From positions 86,542 to 150,541 of the forward strand of contig NZ_DAHVNP010000028.1 of NCBI RefSeq assembly GCF_027319265.1: a stretch of DNA of 64,000 bases, read 5' to 3'. Below, piece by piece: positions 1 to 9,400 of this stretch. Position numbers and translations under genes: made by a program. Source of the stretch: Ferrimicrobium sp. (GTDB lineage Bacteria > Actinomycetota > Acidimicrobiia > Acidimicrobiales > Acidimicrobiaceae). Position 1 is the stretch's first letter; every line of letters starts with the position of its first letter. The notes under the pieces are model-generated. The model ran no database searches, was not told the DNA's origin, and was given only the letters and a program-made list of their open reading frames with translations.

Positions 1-2538
1 AAGGTCGACGATACTCGCATCGCCGCCCACCGAGGGCAGGGATGCCAAAGTGAGAAAGGGACGGACATTGATCTGATTGCCATCGAGACCGTTGATCACA
101 CCAGTACCCACCGCGGAGACCACATTGGCCGATAGCGTGGATCGGACGCTTTGGCTCACGATCGCTGGCAGGTAGATCGGGTAACTACGAGGCACGATGG
201 CGATCGTGGATCCACCTGAGGCTGGGTAGGCGGTAAAGGCGAGCTGACCGGGTGAGGAGTTCACCCTCGTCGACACGCCAGTCGCCCCTCTCCATGGCCC
301 ACGGAGGGCTCCAGCAACGCCACCAACTCCCGGCGAGACACCACCAAGCTCGGAGATCGCGATCGTGAAGTGTGCACCTGGAGCAACATATCCGCCATTG
401 GTGATCACCGAGTAACCAATGCCGGAGAAGAGGCATCCGTCTCGGGCACAGCCAGTAGGGATATGCGTGGTCTGATTCGTTGCGGTCAACGGTACGTAGA
501 TGCTATCAGGGACATCCTGGGCCTCGTCGATCAGGGTGACCTCGAGGTCGACCTGGGCGCCAGTCGGCACCGATCCCTCAATACGGGCACGAATGGTGAG
601 GGTATTAGCGGTGACGTGATAGGCCTTGGCCGCAAAGGGTCGCAGTTCAGTGGCGATCTTGGCGACTGGTCCCGTACCGACCGCCGTTGGCCAGCTGGCA
701 ACCCGCCCAAAGCGGCTCGCCTGCACCGCCAACGTGGTGCCACTCGGCGCTCGATAGAGCTGCGCCGCCATGGCCGCATCACCGGTCGGGTCGGCGCGAT
801 CAACAGCGGCAACGAGCCCCAGATGCTTGGGCAACGCGACGGTGAGAACCTTGCCGGCTCCCACCTCGTAATTGGCGACCTCATTGCGATGACGTGCGAT
901 CACCGACTGCGCCCCAAAGCCAAAGACTACCAGAGCGAGCGCAATACCAAAGGGGATAATCTGGCGTAGCATGCCTGAACGAGCCCGAAGCTGTCGGACG
1001 CTCAGATACCAAGCGATATGCCGCCCGCCGCGTGTGAGGCGACGAGCAAGACGGAGTGCCAACGACGTGAGCGCAATGACCACAATGGCGATGCCAGCCC
1101 CCAGAAACGCGGGTGCCGCACCTGCGAGAGGATCCACGCTATTGCCGTTCGTCGGCGCGATCACCAACTGTGCCGTCAACACACCCGCTACCACAACGAT
1201 CAACACATCGACCAGCGCACGGAAACGCCCTCGGTTGCGTAGCGCCGAACGGCTCGCCTCAAGGACCCCTCGGCGTAGCGCTGTCGCTGCCGCGACGACG
1301 GTGACGACCAACGCGGCAACGACCACCGCAAGACCCGCGACATAGGTCGACCCCAAGATATAGAGCTGGGTGCCGGCAGCAAAGTAGGCATGACCAGCGA
1401 TCATCACCGTCACATAAGCCCCAAGAAACCCGAGCGGACTCGCGATCACCAACACCACCAATGGCTCGCCGATAGCGCGCAGAACGATGCTTCGCGAACG
1501 CACCCCACGGAGCTGGGCGAGCCGAAACTCCCCCATTCTCGACTGCACCATTCGCCAAATCAAGGTGCCAAAGACGATCAGTCCCAACAGAACCAGCTCC
1601 AAGATAACGACGGTCACCAGTGTCGTCATCGAATTCTGCGAGGCGATAATCGAACCAATGACACCAAAAAGGCCAGAGCTCGCACTCGCATCATCGCGGG
1701 TGGCCACCCGCTCCGCGTAGCGGCTGACCACTGCACCAGTGCGGCGATAGTTACGGATGTTCACTACTGCGGGGTTGAGTGGCATCTGGAGTAAACGATC
1801 CACTCCCAGGTAGGAGTTGAAGTTGCTCGAGCGAACGACGCCGAACTGCGCTGCGCCGCCAAAGAAGCCCGGAGCGACAATCAGTGGATCTAGGTTCACC
1901 GTCGAACCTGAACCTGAGCCGAAGGCGAAGTAATTATCACCCCACCAGTAGTTGGTGCTGGTATCGGGAATCGCGTACGTCCCAACGACCAGATAGCGCT
2001 CGCTCGTTCCCGCTCCGGGCACACCCGCCGGGATCAGCCCGGCCGCGACCTTCACCGTCGATCCTACCTTGACGCCGAGATATTGAGCAGAGCGCGCGCT
2101 GAGGAGAAGTTGATGATCGTTGAGGGGACAGTGTCCGCTATCGAGCTGAAGGTGCGCACAGAGCGCGGTGCGCTCAAAGAAGCTCGATACGATCGAGGCA
2201 CCCCGGAGCCGTGGTCCTGGGGTGATAGCGGCCGGCACCAATGCACTGAGCAGTGGATGAGAAAACAGTGGGCGCCCATCGAGCCGTGGCGCCTGGGTGA
2301 TGGCCGTCATGAGTTTTGCGCGATCCAAGGCGCCAGTGGAGGTGACCTGCAGGCCGGTTTTGGAGACGGGGGCGGTTCGCAAGCCACCGATCAGCACCGA
2401 GTTCTGTGCCGAGCCAAGGTAGATCGGCCCAATGGTCGCCCCAAGGATTGCCACCACCGCCGCGACCAGTAGGAAGACAAGGGCCCCTAAGCGGAAACGA
2501 ATTCCCCGAACAAACAGTCCAAATCTAGTCCAACCCAT
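1..2538 (-). CDS. FtsX-like ABC transporter permease, partial (C-terminus beyond left edge)
   Basis: The reading frame is open from an ATG at 2538 to the left edge (846 codons), with an in-frame TAG two codons upstream of the ATG. The N-terminus has one membrane helix (about residues 15-40, LGALVFLLVAAVVAILGA) followed by a large extracytoplasmic region. A cluster of hydrophobic helices then appears around residues 270-470, with motifs such as FGTLIWRMVQ and FRLAQLRGVRSRSIVLRAIGEP. This pattern (one helix, large outside domain, group of helices with the 'R-GV-R' coupling segment) is that of FtsX/MacB-type permeases. A second outside domain follows before the edge. Such proteins work with an ATPase subunit, which is not in view and may lie beyond the edge. 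The substrate is unknown. It lies about 100 bp downstream of the response regulator gene on the same strand, so co-transcription is possible. Confidence 0.75.
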   Translation of the reverse strand, partial: MGWTRFGLFVRGIRFRLGALVFLLVAAVVAILGATIGPIYLGSAQNSVLIGGLRTAPVSKTGLQVTSTGALDRAKLMTAITQAPRLDGRPLFSHPLLSALVPAAITPGPRLRGASIVSSFFERTALCAHLQLDSGHCPLNDHQLLLSARSAQYLGVKVGSTVKVAAGLIPAGVPGAGTSERYLVVGTYAIPDTSTNYWWGDNYFAFGSGSGSTVNLDPLIVAPGFFGGAAQFGVVRSSNFNSYLGVDRLLQMPLNPAVVNIRNYRRTGAVVSRYAERVATRDDASASSGLFGVIGSIIASQNSMTTLVTVVILELVLLGLIVFGTLIWRMVQSRMGEFRLAQLRGVRSRSIVLRAIGEPLVVLVIASPLGFLGAYVTVMIAGHAYFAAGTQLYILGSTYVAGLAVVVAALVVTVVAAATALRRGVLEASRSALRNRGRFRALVDVLIVVVAGVLTAQLVIAPTNGNSVDPLAGAAPAFLGAGIAIVVIALTSLALRLARRLTRGGRHIAWYLSVRQLRARSGMLRQIIPFGIALALVVFGFGAQSVIARHRNEVANYEVGAGKVLTVALPKHLGLVAAVDRADPTGDAAMAAQLYRAPSGTTLAVQASRFGRVASWPTAVGTGPVAKIATELRPFAAKAYHVTANTLTIRARIEGSVPTGAQVDLEVTLIDEAQDVPDSIYVPLTATNQTTHIPTGCARDGCLFSGIGYSVITNGGYVAPGAHFTIAISELGGVSPGVGGVAGALRGPWRGATGVSTRVNSSPGQLAFTAYPASGGSTIAIVPRSYPIYLPAIVSQSVRSTLSANVVSAVGTGVINGLDGNQINVRPFLTLASLPSVGGDASIVDL

Positions 2539-2637
2539 CGACTAACGAAGGATCCATCGCTCAAAGGCACACGCTGACATTCATAAGAGCCTAGCCGGGT
2601 AGCGAGACCATGTCAAGAAGAGAAAGAAACTTGATAC

Positions 2638-3294
2638 CTACAATTGCTCATGATCGAATCGCTTGCGCTCTGCGAGGCGTGCACCAAGGGCCGCGGCCTC
2701 ACTGCGATGACGAACACCAAGCTTCGCGAGAAGGTTGGAGACGTAGTTCTTCACCGTCTTTTCGGCGAGATAGACCTCAGCCGCAATCTCGCGATTCGTC
2801 TTGCCCTCGACGATGAGATCAAAGATCTTGCGCTCCTGCTCCGTCAGGCTCGCCAGGGGATCATCAGTACCCTCGCGCAGGCGTTCGAGCAACTTGGTGG
2901 TCAACCCTGGATCGATGAGACTCTCTCCAGCTGCAATCCTCTTGATGGAGTTTACGAGTTCATCAACCTTGATCTTCTTCAGGAGATAACCGGACGCTCC
3001 CGCCATGATCGCGGAAAAGAGCGCCTCGTCATCGGAGAATGAGGTCAACATCACGCACCGGAGCTCTGGAGCCATCGATCGAAGGTCGCGACAGAGGCTG
3101 ATACCGTCGCCATCACCGAGCCTGACATCTAAGAGTGCCACGTCAGCCTCGACGAGCCCAAAGCGCTCCAGTGCTTCCTTGACCCCCCCGGCCTCTCCGA
3201 CCACCTCGATCTCTGGATCATTGGAGAGAAGGGCTACGATGCCACGCCGTACCACTTCGTGATCTTCAACGATGAAGAGTCGTATCATCGTCAT
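2638..3294 (-). CDS. DevR/DosR-like LuxR-family response regulator
   Basis: This 218-residue protein has an N-terminal receiver domain (residues 1-120) and a C-terminal LuxR/NarL helix-turn-helix (about 145-205). Visible receiver residues are E10/D11, phosphoacceptor D56 in LLDVRLGDG, T84 in VMLTS and K106. The HTH carries LTEQERKIFDLIVEGKTNRE and VYLAEKTVKNYVSNLLAKLG, which closely follows mycobacterial DevR/DosR (LAEKTVKNYVSRLLAKLG). DosR controls the hypoxia/NO dormancy response and its regulon is rich in universal stress proteins. Here a USP gene lies 42 bp upstream on the same strand, which supports a similar role. No sensor kinase is adjacent. The start at 3294 (MTMIRLFIVEDHE) places the receiver domain correctly. 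The DosR-like assignment rests on motif resemblance; orthology is not proven. Confidence 0.9.
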   Translation of the reverse strand: MTMIRLFIVEDHEVVRRGIVALLSNDPEIEVVGEAGGVKEALERFGLVEADVALLDVRLGDGDGISLCRDLRSMAPELRCVMLTSFSDDEALFSAIMAGASGYLLKKIKVDELVNSIKRIAAGESLIDPGLTTKLLERLREGTDDPLASLTEQERKIFDLIVEGKTNREIAAEVYLAEKTVKNYVSNLLAKLGVRHRSEAAALGARLAERKRFDHEQL

Positions 3295-3336
3295 ACCCTA
3301 TCCGCCATTTCGCGACCTGGCATCTCCGCGCATCGT

Positions 3337-3765
3337 CTAGCTACGAACGATCACAACAGGTACCGGACAGTGATGGACCAGTTGATCACTGACACTGCCG
3401 AGCATCAGGGCCTGGAAACCACCATGCCCACGGGCACCCACAACCACCAGATCCGCCTTCTCGGCATGCTCGATAATCCGAGAAGCGGCGTTGCCGCTCT
3501 CCAGGGCGGTCGTTACCTTCACCCCGGAATGCGTCTTGGCGGCAACCTCAGCCGCCTCAGCCAAGAGCGCGTTACCTGTCGCCTCAAATTCACCGATGAC
3601 CGACTCTGAGAGCCCAAAACCGTAGTCTGGCTCAGTCCACGCATAGACGATCACCAGCTCAGCCCCACGCAGCTCTGCTTCGGCGAGGGCAAACTCCAAT
3701 GCCGGCTTCGCCATGGTAGAACCATCATAACCCAATACCACCCGATCATAACCCTTGCCAGACAT
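3337..3765 (-). CDS. Universal stress protein (UspA family)
   Basis: A single-domain UspA protein of 142 residues, a usual length for the family. The N-terminus (RVVLGYDGSTMAKPAL) has the first strand and the nucleotide-contacting aspartate. The C-terminal half holds the ATP-binding signature G-x2-G-x9-G-S as GARGHGGFQALMLGSVS, followed by the last strand VPVVIV. It is therefore expected to bind ATP. It is upstream of, and probably co-transcribed with, the DosR-like regulator, echoing the link between DosR and USPs in actinobacteria. I looked upstream of the start for the 20-bp DosR palindrome and did not find a convincing one. Confidence 0.93.
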   Translation of the reverse strand: MSGKGYDRVVLGYDGSTMAKPALEFALAEAELRGAELVIVYAWTEPDYGFGLSESVIGEFEATGNALLAEAAEVAAKTHSGVKVTTALESGNAASRIIEHAEKADLVVVGARGHGGFQALMLGSVSDQLVHHCPVPVVIVRS

Positions 3766-4346
3766 CTCTCTCCTTCACGTCCAAACGACCATGCCACGCA
3801 CTCACCCACCGCTCAACCTGTCGGCAACGGCGATCCGTGTGCGAACAACCACTAGCACCAATACTAAGCGACACTCTAGTAACGAAGAACATCCTGCTCC
3901 TAGAGTCATAGGTCACTGATTCCTCTGACAATACTCCTTAACTTCTGACTATTTTCGACCGAGAGTGGAGAAAGGCTCACCAACGAATCAGCGTGGAATC
4001 GAGGTGAGCCGAACTCCTACTCCACCCCACGACCCAGATGGCGCCCACCACACGCCATCTGGGTCTCGCAATTCAAGCAAATCACTACCCTCCTCGTTCT
4101 CCAGTAGCCCACCTACGTGGGAGTCCTCACACAACTGCACCAGCACGCGACGTATCCCCCGCCTTCGCCCCATACCCTCGGCGCCATCCTTACAGGACAA
4201 TCGCTCCTAGCTCGCAAATTACCTATCCCCGCTATCCATGAGTTCGCCCACTCGAACTCTCACGCACTAGCTGGCAATCCTAGGTCCCAAACCAGGTAAT
4301 CTGGGGCGTTCCTACAACGCGTCGCGCAGTCGATCATTATCCCACC
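3766..4346. other. Intergenic region between divergent genes, no gene recognised
   Basis: About 580 bp separate the USP gene (minus) and the MFS gene (plus). Short open frames exist on both strands but none has family resemblance or a clear ribosome site. The stretch holds two strong inverted repeats described separately, at 4031-4065 and 4341-4366. Promoters for both flanking genes must lie here, but I could not assign -35/-10 boxes with confidence. Confidence 0.6.
4031..4065. terminator. Perfect 13-bp inverted repeat with 9-nt loop
   Basis: Arms GACCCAGATGGCG (4031-4043) and CGCCATCTGGGTC (4053-4065) are exact complements around a 9-nt loop. There is no U-tract on either side, so an intrinsic terminator is only one reading. 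It could equally be an operator or an RNA stem-loop. It lies between the divergent USP and MFS genes, where no transcript is expected to end. Confidence 0.5.
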
Positions 4347-4366
4347 ATGCTCGCTAGCATGGTGGG
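4341..4366. promoter_or_regulatory. Perfect 11-bp hairpin overlapping the start of the MFS gene
   Basis: Arms CCCACCATGCT (4341-4351) and AGCATGGTGGG (4356-4366) pair exactly over a 4-nt loop. The first ATG of the MFS frame (4347) lies in the left arm and a second ATG (4359) and GTG (4362) in the right arm. Either translation begins further downstream or the hairpin hides the start region. A role in translation control is inference from position only. Confidence 0.5.
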
Positions 4367-5666
4367 GGTGCAGCCACACTCCCACCGACGAGTCACCGAA
4401 CGGTCGAAGGTCTGGCTCGCAAACTACTTCGACGCCAGCTCCCCGCTTGGCATACTCCGTCGTATCCATGCACTCTCGATTTCATCGGATACTCTCATGA
4501 CCGTCGCCCTCGCGGGTTCGCTCTTCTTCTCGATCTCACCTGATGAAGCGCGCTCAAAGGTAACCCTCTACCTCCTCTTCACGATGGCGCCGTTTGCGGT
4601 GTTAGCACCGTTAATCTCTCCTCTCATCGACCGTGGTCCAAGAGTCCGGCGCATCGTCGTCATCGTCTCGGGTATCGTCCGCTTCGTCGGCGTCTTTCTC
4701 ATGATCTTCGAGCTACGATCGCTACTCCTCTTTCCGCTCGCACTCATGAATCTGGTCGCCTCGAAGGCCTACCTTGTCTCAAAGTCATCGCTGATCCCAG
4801 AGCTCCTCGACTCTGATTCGCGATCCCAGCTCGGGAGTCTGGTCAAGACCAACGCCAATATCACCCTATTAGCAGCCATCGCTGGCGCCATCGCCGGTGT
4901 GGTCGGTGCGGGAATCTTAAAGACCCCCTTTCTCGGGGCCCACTACGACCTCATTGTCGAGCTCATTCCCCTCAGCCTGTTCATCTATGAATCTCGTGCA
5001 CTGATCAAACACTTACCGGTTCGCACACCAGACCAACCGCGAAACAAGACGACCAAGAAACGTCGACCCAGCGGGCCCGCCTATGCTCAGACGCTGACGC
5101 TTTCACTCCTTATGAGCGTGCTACGCGGACAGGTAGGCTTCTTCGTCTTTCTCTTGGCCTTCGCGTTGAAAGGGGCGCACAGCCCAACCTGGCTCTACGG
5201 AGCTGCCTTAGCCGCGAGCGCACTCGGTTCGGCCCTCGCGACCCAGTTGACACCCCTTGTTCGACGCAAACTCGGTGAGACCACCATCGTGATACTGGGA
5301 ACCATCGCCATTGTGGCCGTTGCCTTTGTCGCGGCAACCCTCCACATCGGTATCGCAGGAGCGATTCTGATCGCTTTTGTCCTCGGTGTCGCCGCAGGCG
5401 GCGCAAAGATCGCCTTCGACGCCAGCGTCCAGACCTCCATGGCCAAACACGAATATGGGAGGCTCTTTGCTCGCTACGAGTCCTACTTTCAACTCTCTTG
5501 GGTCCTCGGCGCCTTCGTTGCCACCCTAGCAAATCTCACCCTCGGCGACGGAGAGGCCTTCCTCGGCGCAACGGCGATATTAGCTCTCGCCTCCTATATC
5601 ATCGCAATCTCCGCACTTCGGCACTCCGGAGAGGAGCCAAGTGCCGAGGACCCCGAGTGGCAATGA
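4347..5666 (+). CDS. Major facilitator superfamily transporter
   Basis: This polytopic membrane protein of up to 439 residues has the usual MFS length and about 12 hydrophobic segments. They begin at LMTVALAGSLFFSI and FTMAPFAVLAPLISPLIDRG, the latter resembling the loop after helix 2 (motif A region). A polar central loop (RTPDQPRNKTTKKRRPSG) separates the two six-helix halves. The second half has FVFLLAFALKG, ALAASALGSALATQL, IAIVAVAFVAATL and ILALASYIIAI. The substrate cannot be told; the overall pattern resembles drug or siderophore exporters. The start is uncertain because the first ATG is buried in a perfect hairpin; GTG codons at 4362 or 4368 are alternatives. A HEAT-like gene follows after about 30 bp on the same strand. 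Confidence 0.8.
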   Translation: MLASMVGVQPHSHRRVTERSKVWLANYFDASSPLGILRRIHALSISSDTLMTVALAGSLFFSISPDEARSKVTLYLLFTMAPFAVLAPLISPLIDRGPRVRRIVVIVSGIVRFVGVFLMIFELRSLLLFPLALMNLVASKAYLVSKSSLIPELLDSDSRSQLGSLVKTNANITLLAAIAGAIAGVVGAGILKTPFLGAHYDLIVELIPLSLFIYESRALIKHLPVRTPDQPRNKTTKKRRPSGPAYAQTLTLSLLMSVLRGQVGFFVFLLAFALKGAHSPTWLYGAALAASALGSALATQLTPLVRRKLGETTIVILGTIAIVAVAFVAATLHIGIAGAILIAFVLGVAAGGAKIAFDASVQTSMAKHEYGRLFARYESYFQLSWVLGAFVATLANLTLGDGEAFLGATAILALASYIIAISALRHSGEEPSAEDPEWQ

Positions 5667-5695
5667 TCAACGGTTTTGCGAGCTAACCCGCCCCG

Positions 5696-6424
5696 GTGAA
5701 CTACTCGCCCATGGATGCACAAGCTCCACCCACCGATCGCCACTCGACGCTAGCAACCACCATCGACGAGCTCGACCAGCACGCACGTCTCCATCATGAA
5801 AACACCGCCCCGGCACGTGAGAAGCGACAAGCTGCCGGTGCACTCCGCGCTCAGTGCACCTTGGCCGAGGTCAAATGGTTGGTAGCTCATCCAAGCCCGA
5901 ATGCACGAGAGCTCGCCGCACAACTCGCTCCCGAGCTGGCAGTATCACATCGCCCGGTGGTCATGGAATTACTGTGCCGGCTCGCCGATGATAGCAACTG
6001 GGAGGTCAGGGAGTGGGCGGCTGAAGGCATCGCCACTGCGCTCGACGGTTTGGTCGCGGCGACCCGTAGAGCTGAACTCGCCAAACTCCTCGGTGACACC
6101 AACCCCTGCCTCCTCCGCGCTGGTATTGTTGCAAGTGGTTACCTCGCCGCGCGACTCACCTGCGAAGAGGCTCGAACTCTTCTCACGCTGCTCTTCGATC
6201 ACGATCGTGAACGTGATCCCTACGTTCGCAAAAACCTCTTTCCCTTCGCCATTGGCTCCTACTTTGTGCCCGTTCACCCAGAGTGCGTAATCGCGACCGT
6301 CAAAGAGCGCCTTCCAACGGCCGATCCAAACCAGACCGCCTCCTGGCGGCTCATTCTCAAAGCAAAGGCAGCTCAATCGTTACCAGAGCTTCGAGTGCTC
6401 CTTGATAACGCAGAACACCATTAA
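5696..6424 (+). CDS. HEAT-repeat-like protein
   Basis: A soluble 242-residue protein (GTG at 5696; an ATG at 5711 is an alternative). The body is made of amphipathic helix pairs of about 35-40 residues, for example LLCRLADDSNWEVREWAAEG and ELAKLLGDTNPCLLRAGIVA, which is the look of HEAT or DNA-alkylation-repair-type superhelices. No catalytic residues are evident. Such folds usually bind proteins or nucleic acid. It is probably co-transcribed with the MFS gene 30 bp upstream, and its stop codon is part of a strong terminator hairpin. Function unknown. Confidence 0.65.
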   Translation: MNYSPMDAQAPPTDRHSTLATTIDELDQHARLHHENTAPAREKRQAAGALRAQCTLAEVKWLVAHPSPNARELAAQLAPELAVSHRPVVMELLCRLADDSNWEVREWAAEGIATALDGLVAATRRAELAKLLGDTNPCLLRAGIVASGYLAARLTCEEARTLLTLLFDHDRERDPYVRKNLFPFAIGSYFVPVHPECVIATVKERLPTADPNQTASWRLILKAKAAQSLPELRVLLDNAEHH

Positions 6425-6452
6425 GGGGAAGAACCGAAGCTCTTCCCCTTAA
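6421..6452. terminator. Bidirectional terminator between convergent genes
   Basis: Arms TTAAGGGGAAGA (6421-6432) and TCTTCCCCTTAA (6441-6452) pair perfectly over an 8-nt loop. The stop codon of the upstream plus-strand gene (6422-6424) lies inside the left arm, and the giant minus-strand gene ends 24 bp beyond the right arm. The A/T ends of the stem give a short T-run in each direction, so it can serve both genes. Confidence 0.8.
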
Positions 6453-6475
6453 TGCCTGTACTAGGAGTTCGTACC

Positions 6476-9400
6476 TTACGACGGGAAGACGAATCCGGTC
6501 ACCATTGGCTTAGCAAGCTTGAGGCTCGCATCTGAACCCTCATAGGGGGCCGAACCAAAGTTGAAGACTCCACCGTCGGCGGCGAAGAGGTAATACCCCT
6601 GTTTGCCATTCACCGTTGGCCCAAAGGCACCACCGATGATCGGGGCGTTCAGCGGGTGATCTCCCGTCAGACCAGTAATGCCGTAGGTGTAGGTGCTTCC
6701 CTGGAACTGAGCCGAGCCAAGATTGAAGACTCCGCCGTCAGCGGCAATGAGTAGGTAACCCGTTCCCTCTGGATCAACCGCAATACCAACGATTGGCGCA
6801 TTGAGTGGACGAGAACCAGTCAAGCCGGTAAGCCCCAACGAGTACGTGGTGCCATAGAGACCAGCTGACCCGAAGTTGAAGACTCCGCCGTCAGCGGCCA
6901 CCAGGTACAGCCCGTTGCCATTAGGCAGAGCCGCAATGCCAACGATTGGCGCATTGAGCGGACGAGAACCACTCAGGCCCGTGATGCCGTACTTCGAGAC
7001 TCCGACGTAGTTGGCCGCGTTACCAAAGGCATAGATGTTGCCCGAATTTGTCGCAACCCAATAGCCACCACCATCTGGGGTCGAGGCCATGCCAATGACC
7101 TTGCCCGAGAGATTGGTGACGTTCCCGAAGGAGTGCGCCGAACCAAAGTCATACACCGTGCCATTGGACGTCACCATCCAGTACCCATTCGTACCTGCCG
7201 GCGCTCCACCAACAACTGCGCCCGTAGCGATGTTCTCCCCTGGGAGAGAGTTGTCATACGGTGCCCCATGGTTGAAATACCCACCGTCAGCCGCGATCAT
7301 CGCATACGGGACCGAGTCTACGACCGACGATGAGGTCGAAGGGGTGACCGACAACGACGAGGTCGACGGCTCCACTACCGTGACGGTGCGGGTGATCGTG
7401 GTCACCCCACCAGGACTGGTGCTCGGTGGAACCACTGCTGGCGCCGTCGGAGTCGCACTCACCGTCGGATAGGCACTCGCCACCGTCCCTGAGAGAGCTC
7501 GTACCTCGAACGAGTACTCAGTACCATTCGTTAGACCCGTCACGTCGGTCACAATCGGGTTTGTTCCGGTCTCCGTCGAGGGGACCTGGATCCAACCGCT
7601 GTCAAAGCCAACGTTTGTCGGACCATACCGGTACTCATAGCCGGTGATCGCGCTCGACGAATTCCCTTCAGTCGCCTGAGGAATCGAGAGGGAGACCGAG
7701 GCGTCCCCTGCCGTCGGAGTAACCACGAGATTCGTCACCTTCGGTGCCGCTGACTCTGGGATGACCGAGAGGGTGGTCGTTGGACCATTGCCGATCACAT
7801 TGGTAGCGTAAATGCTCACCGTGTAGTCAGTCCCGTTGGTCAAACTACTCCGACTCAAGCTCGTCGATGTAGTCGTGCCACTATCGACGACACCCGCACT
7901 TGTTGAAACGGTGTAGCTATAACCGGTAATCGAAGTACCTCCACCAGCGGGTGCCGACCACTTCATGGAAAAGCCGTCACTCCCCGTCGTCAGCGAAGTT
8001 ACCGTCACCATGCCAGGCAAACCATAGGGGGTCGCTTCTGCGTGCGGTGGACTACCTTCGACGAGTTTTCCGCCAGGACCAGTGTTACCCACAAAGCCGG
8101 CATAGGCCGTGACTGTGAACTTATATCGATCCCCATTGGTCAGGCCTGTCACCGGAACCGTGTACATTTGGCCCGTAGGAATCGTTGTCGGCGGCACCAC
8201 CATGGTCTGGATCGCTCCCCCACTCGTATAATAGGTGATCACATACTGCGGGTTGTACTCACTCGGTAGCGCGGTGAATCCTACATTGACGGTTCCGCTA
8301 CGTACTGGTGTGGCACTCACAACCGTGGTCGGGGCGGTACTCGGGAACGGCGTATATGGAGTGAGACTCGTTCCGGTGGTGGCGACATCCGTTGCCTGGC
8401 CAGCCTGGCCTATCTCACCATTCTGGTTGGCAAACGCCACCCACACCTGGTACGACTCGCCGTTGGTGAGCCCACCCAAGGTGTAGCTCCAGACCCCTTG
8501 TGACACGGTGGGATGCGCCACGTTCACCACATGAACGATCCCATCGGATCCCTCATAGTAGATCACAAGGCTCGTTGGCGTGGCGCCATTGTCAGTCACC
8601 GGAGCGTTGACATGCAGCGAGATCTCATGGCTTCCTGGCGTAGCATTGATCGCGCTGGGAGCCCCAAGACGGCCCACGACCGCAATAGAGTCCGTTTGAG
8701 AGCTCACCGAGTCATTGGCACCCGTATTCGCCGAGACATTCGCAGCAACGGTTGTCCCATCGGGAATACCTGCAAAGGTATGGGAGTAGATCTCACCGTT
8801 GAGACCCTGGAGCACCGCAGATATCGGAACGGTAACGGTCGCGATCGGACTCGGTGAGCTCCCTTGAATCCCGTTCAAGGAGTACAACGTGATGGTGTAC
8901 GAGCTCACCTCAGCACTCCCAATCGAGACTGGGGCAGTAAAGTTCACAGTCACGTCATGAGTCGTCGCCGGAGAGGTCATCGATGGATACGTCGAACCTA
9001 TTTGCGTGTTCGGCCCTACTTCGGCGATACTTGGCATCACCGGGCCAGAGGACACAAACTCGGTCACCTCGTTCGGAGTTCCTTGGGCCTCGCCGTTCAT
9101 GGCAAAGACCTCGACGGTGTACTCCTGGCCAGCCGTGGCCGCGAAGGCGTACGCGTTGGCATCATTGGTCGAGACAGGAGCTGCCCCATCGACGCTCACT
9201 CGGTAGTCAGTAGCTCCAGAGACGCGGTTCCAGGTAACAAGGACCTGGCCACCCGAGACAAGTGCCTTCAATCCAGTGACGGCGTCAGGAGCAACGACTG
9301 GGGTTGTCGCCGTATCAGCACCCAGCGTGGCGGCGTGGGACCAGAAGTCATTGCCTGTCGTCGCGCTAACGACCTGAGCACGTACCGAGACCGTATAGGG

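Noticed and set aside
3746..3931. 61-codon minus-strand frame overlapping the USP start
   Set aside because: It is Arg/Ser/Cys-rich, overlaps the USP start and has no family resemblance or ribosome site.
4031..4065. Reading the 13-bp inverted repeat as a sure intrinsic terminator
   Set aside because: There is no T-run on either side and it lies between divergent genes, so I kept it only as a low-confidence hairpin.
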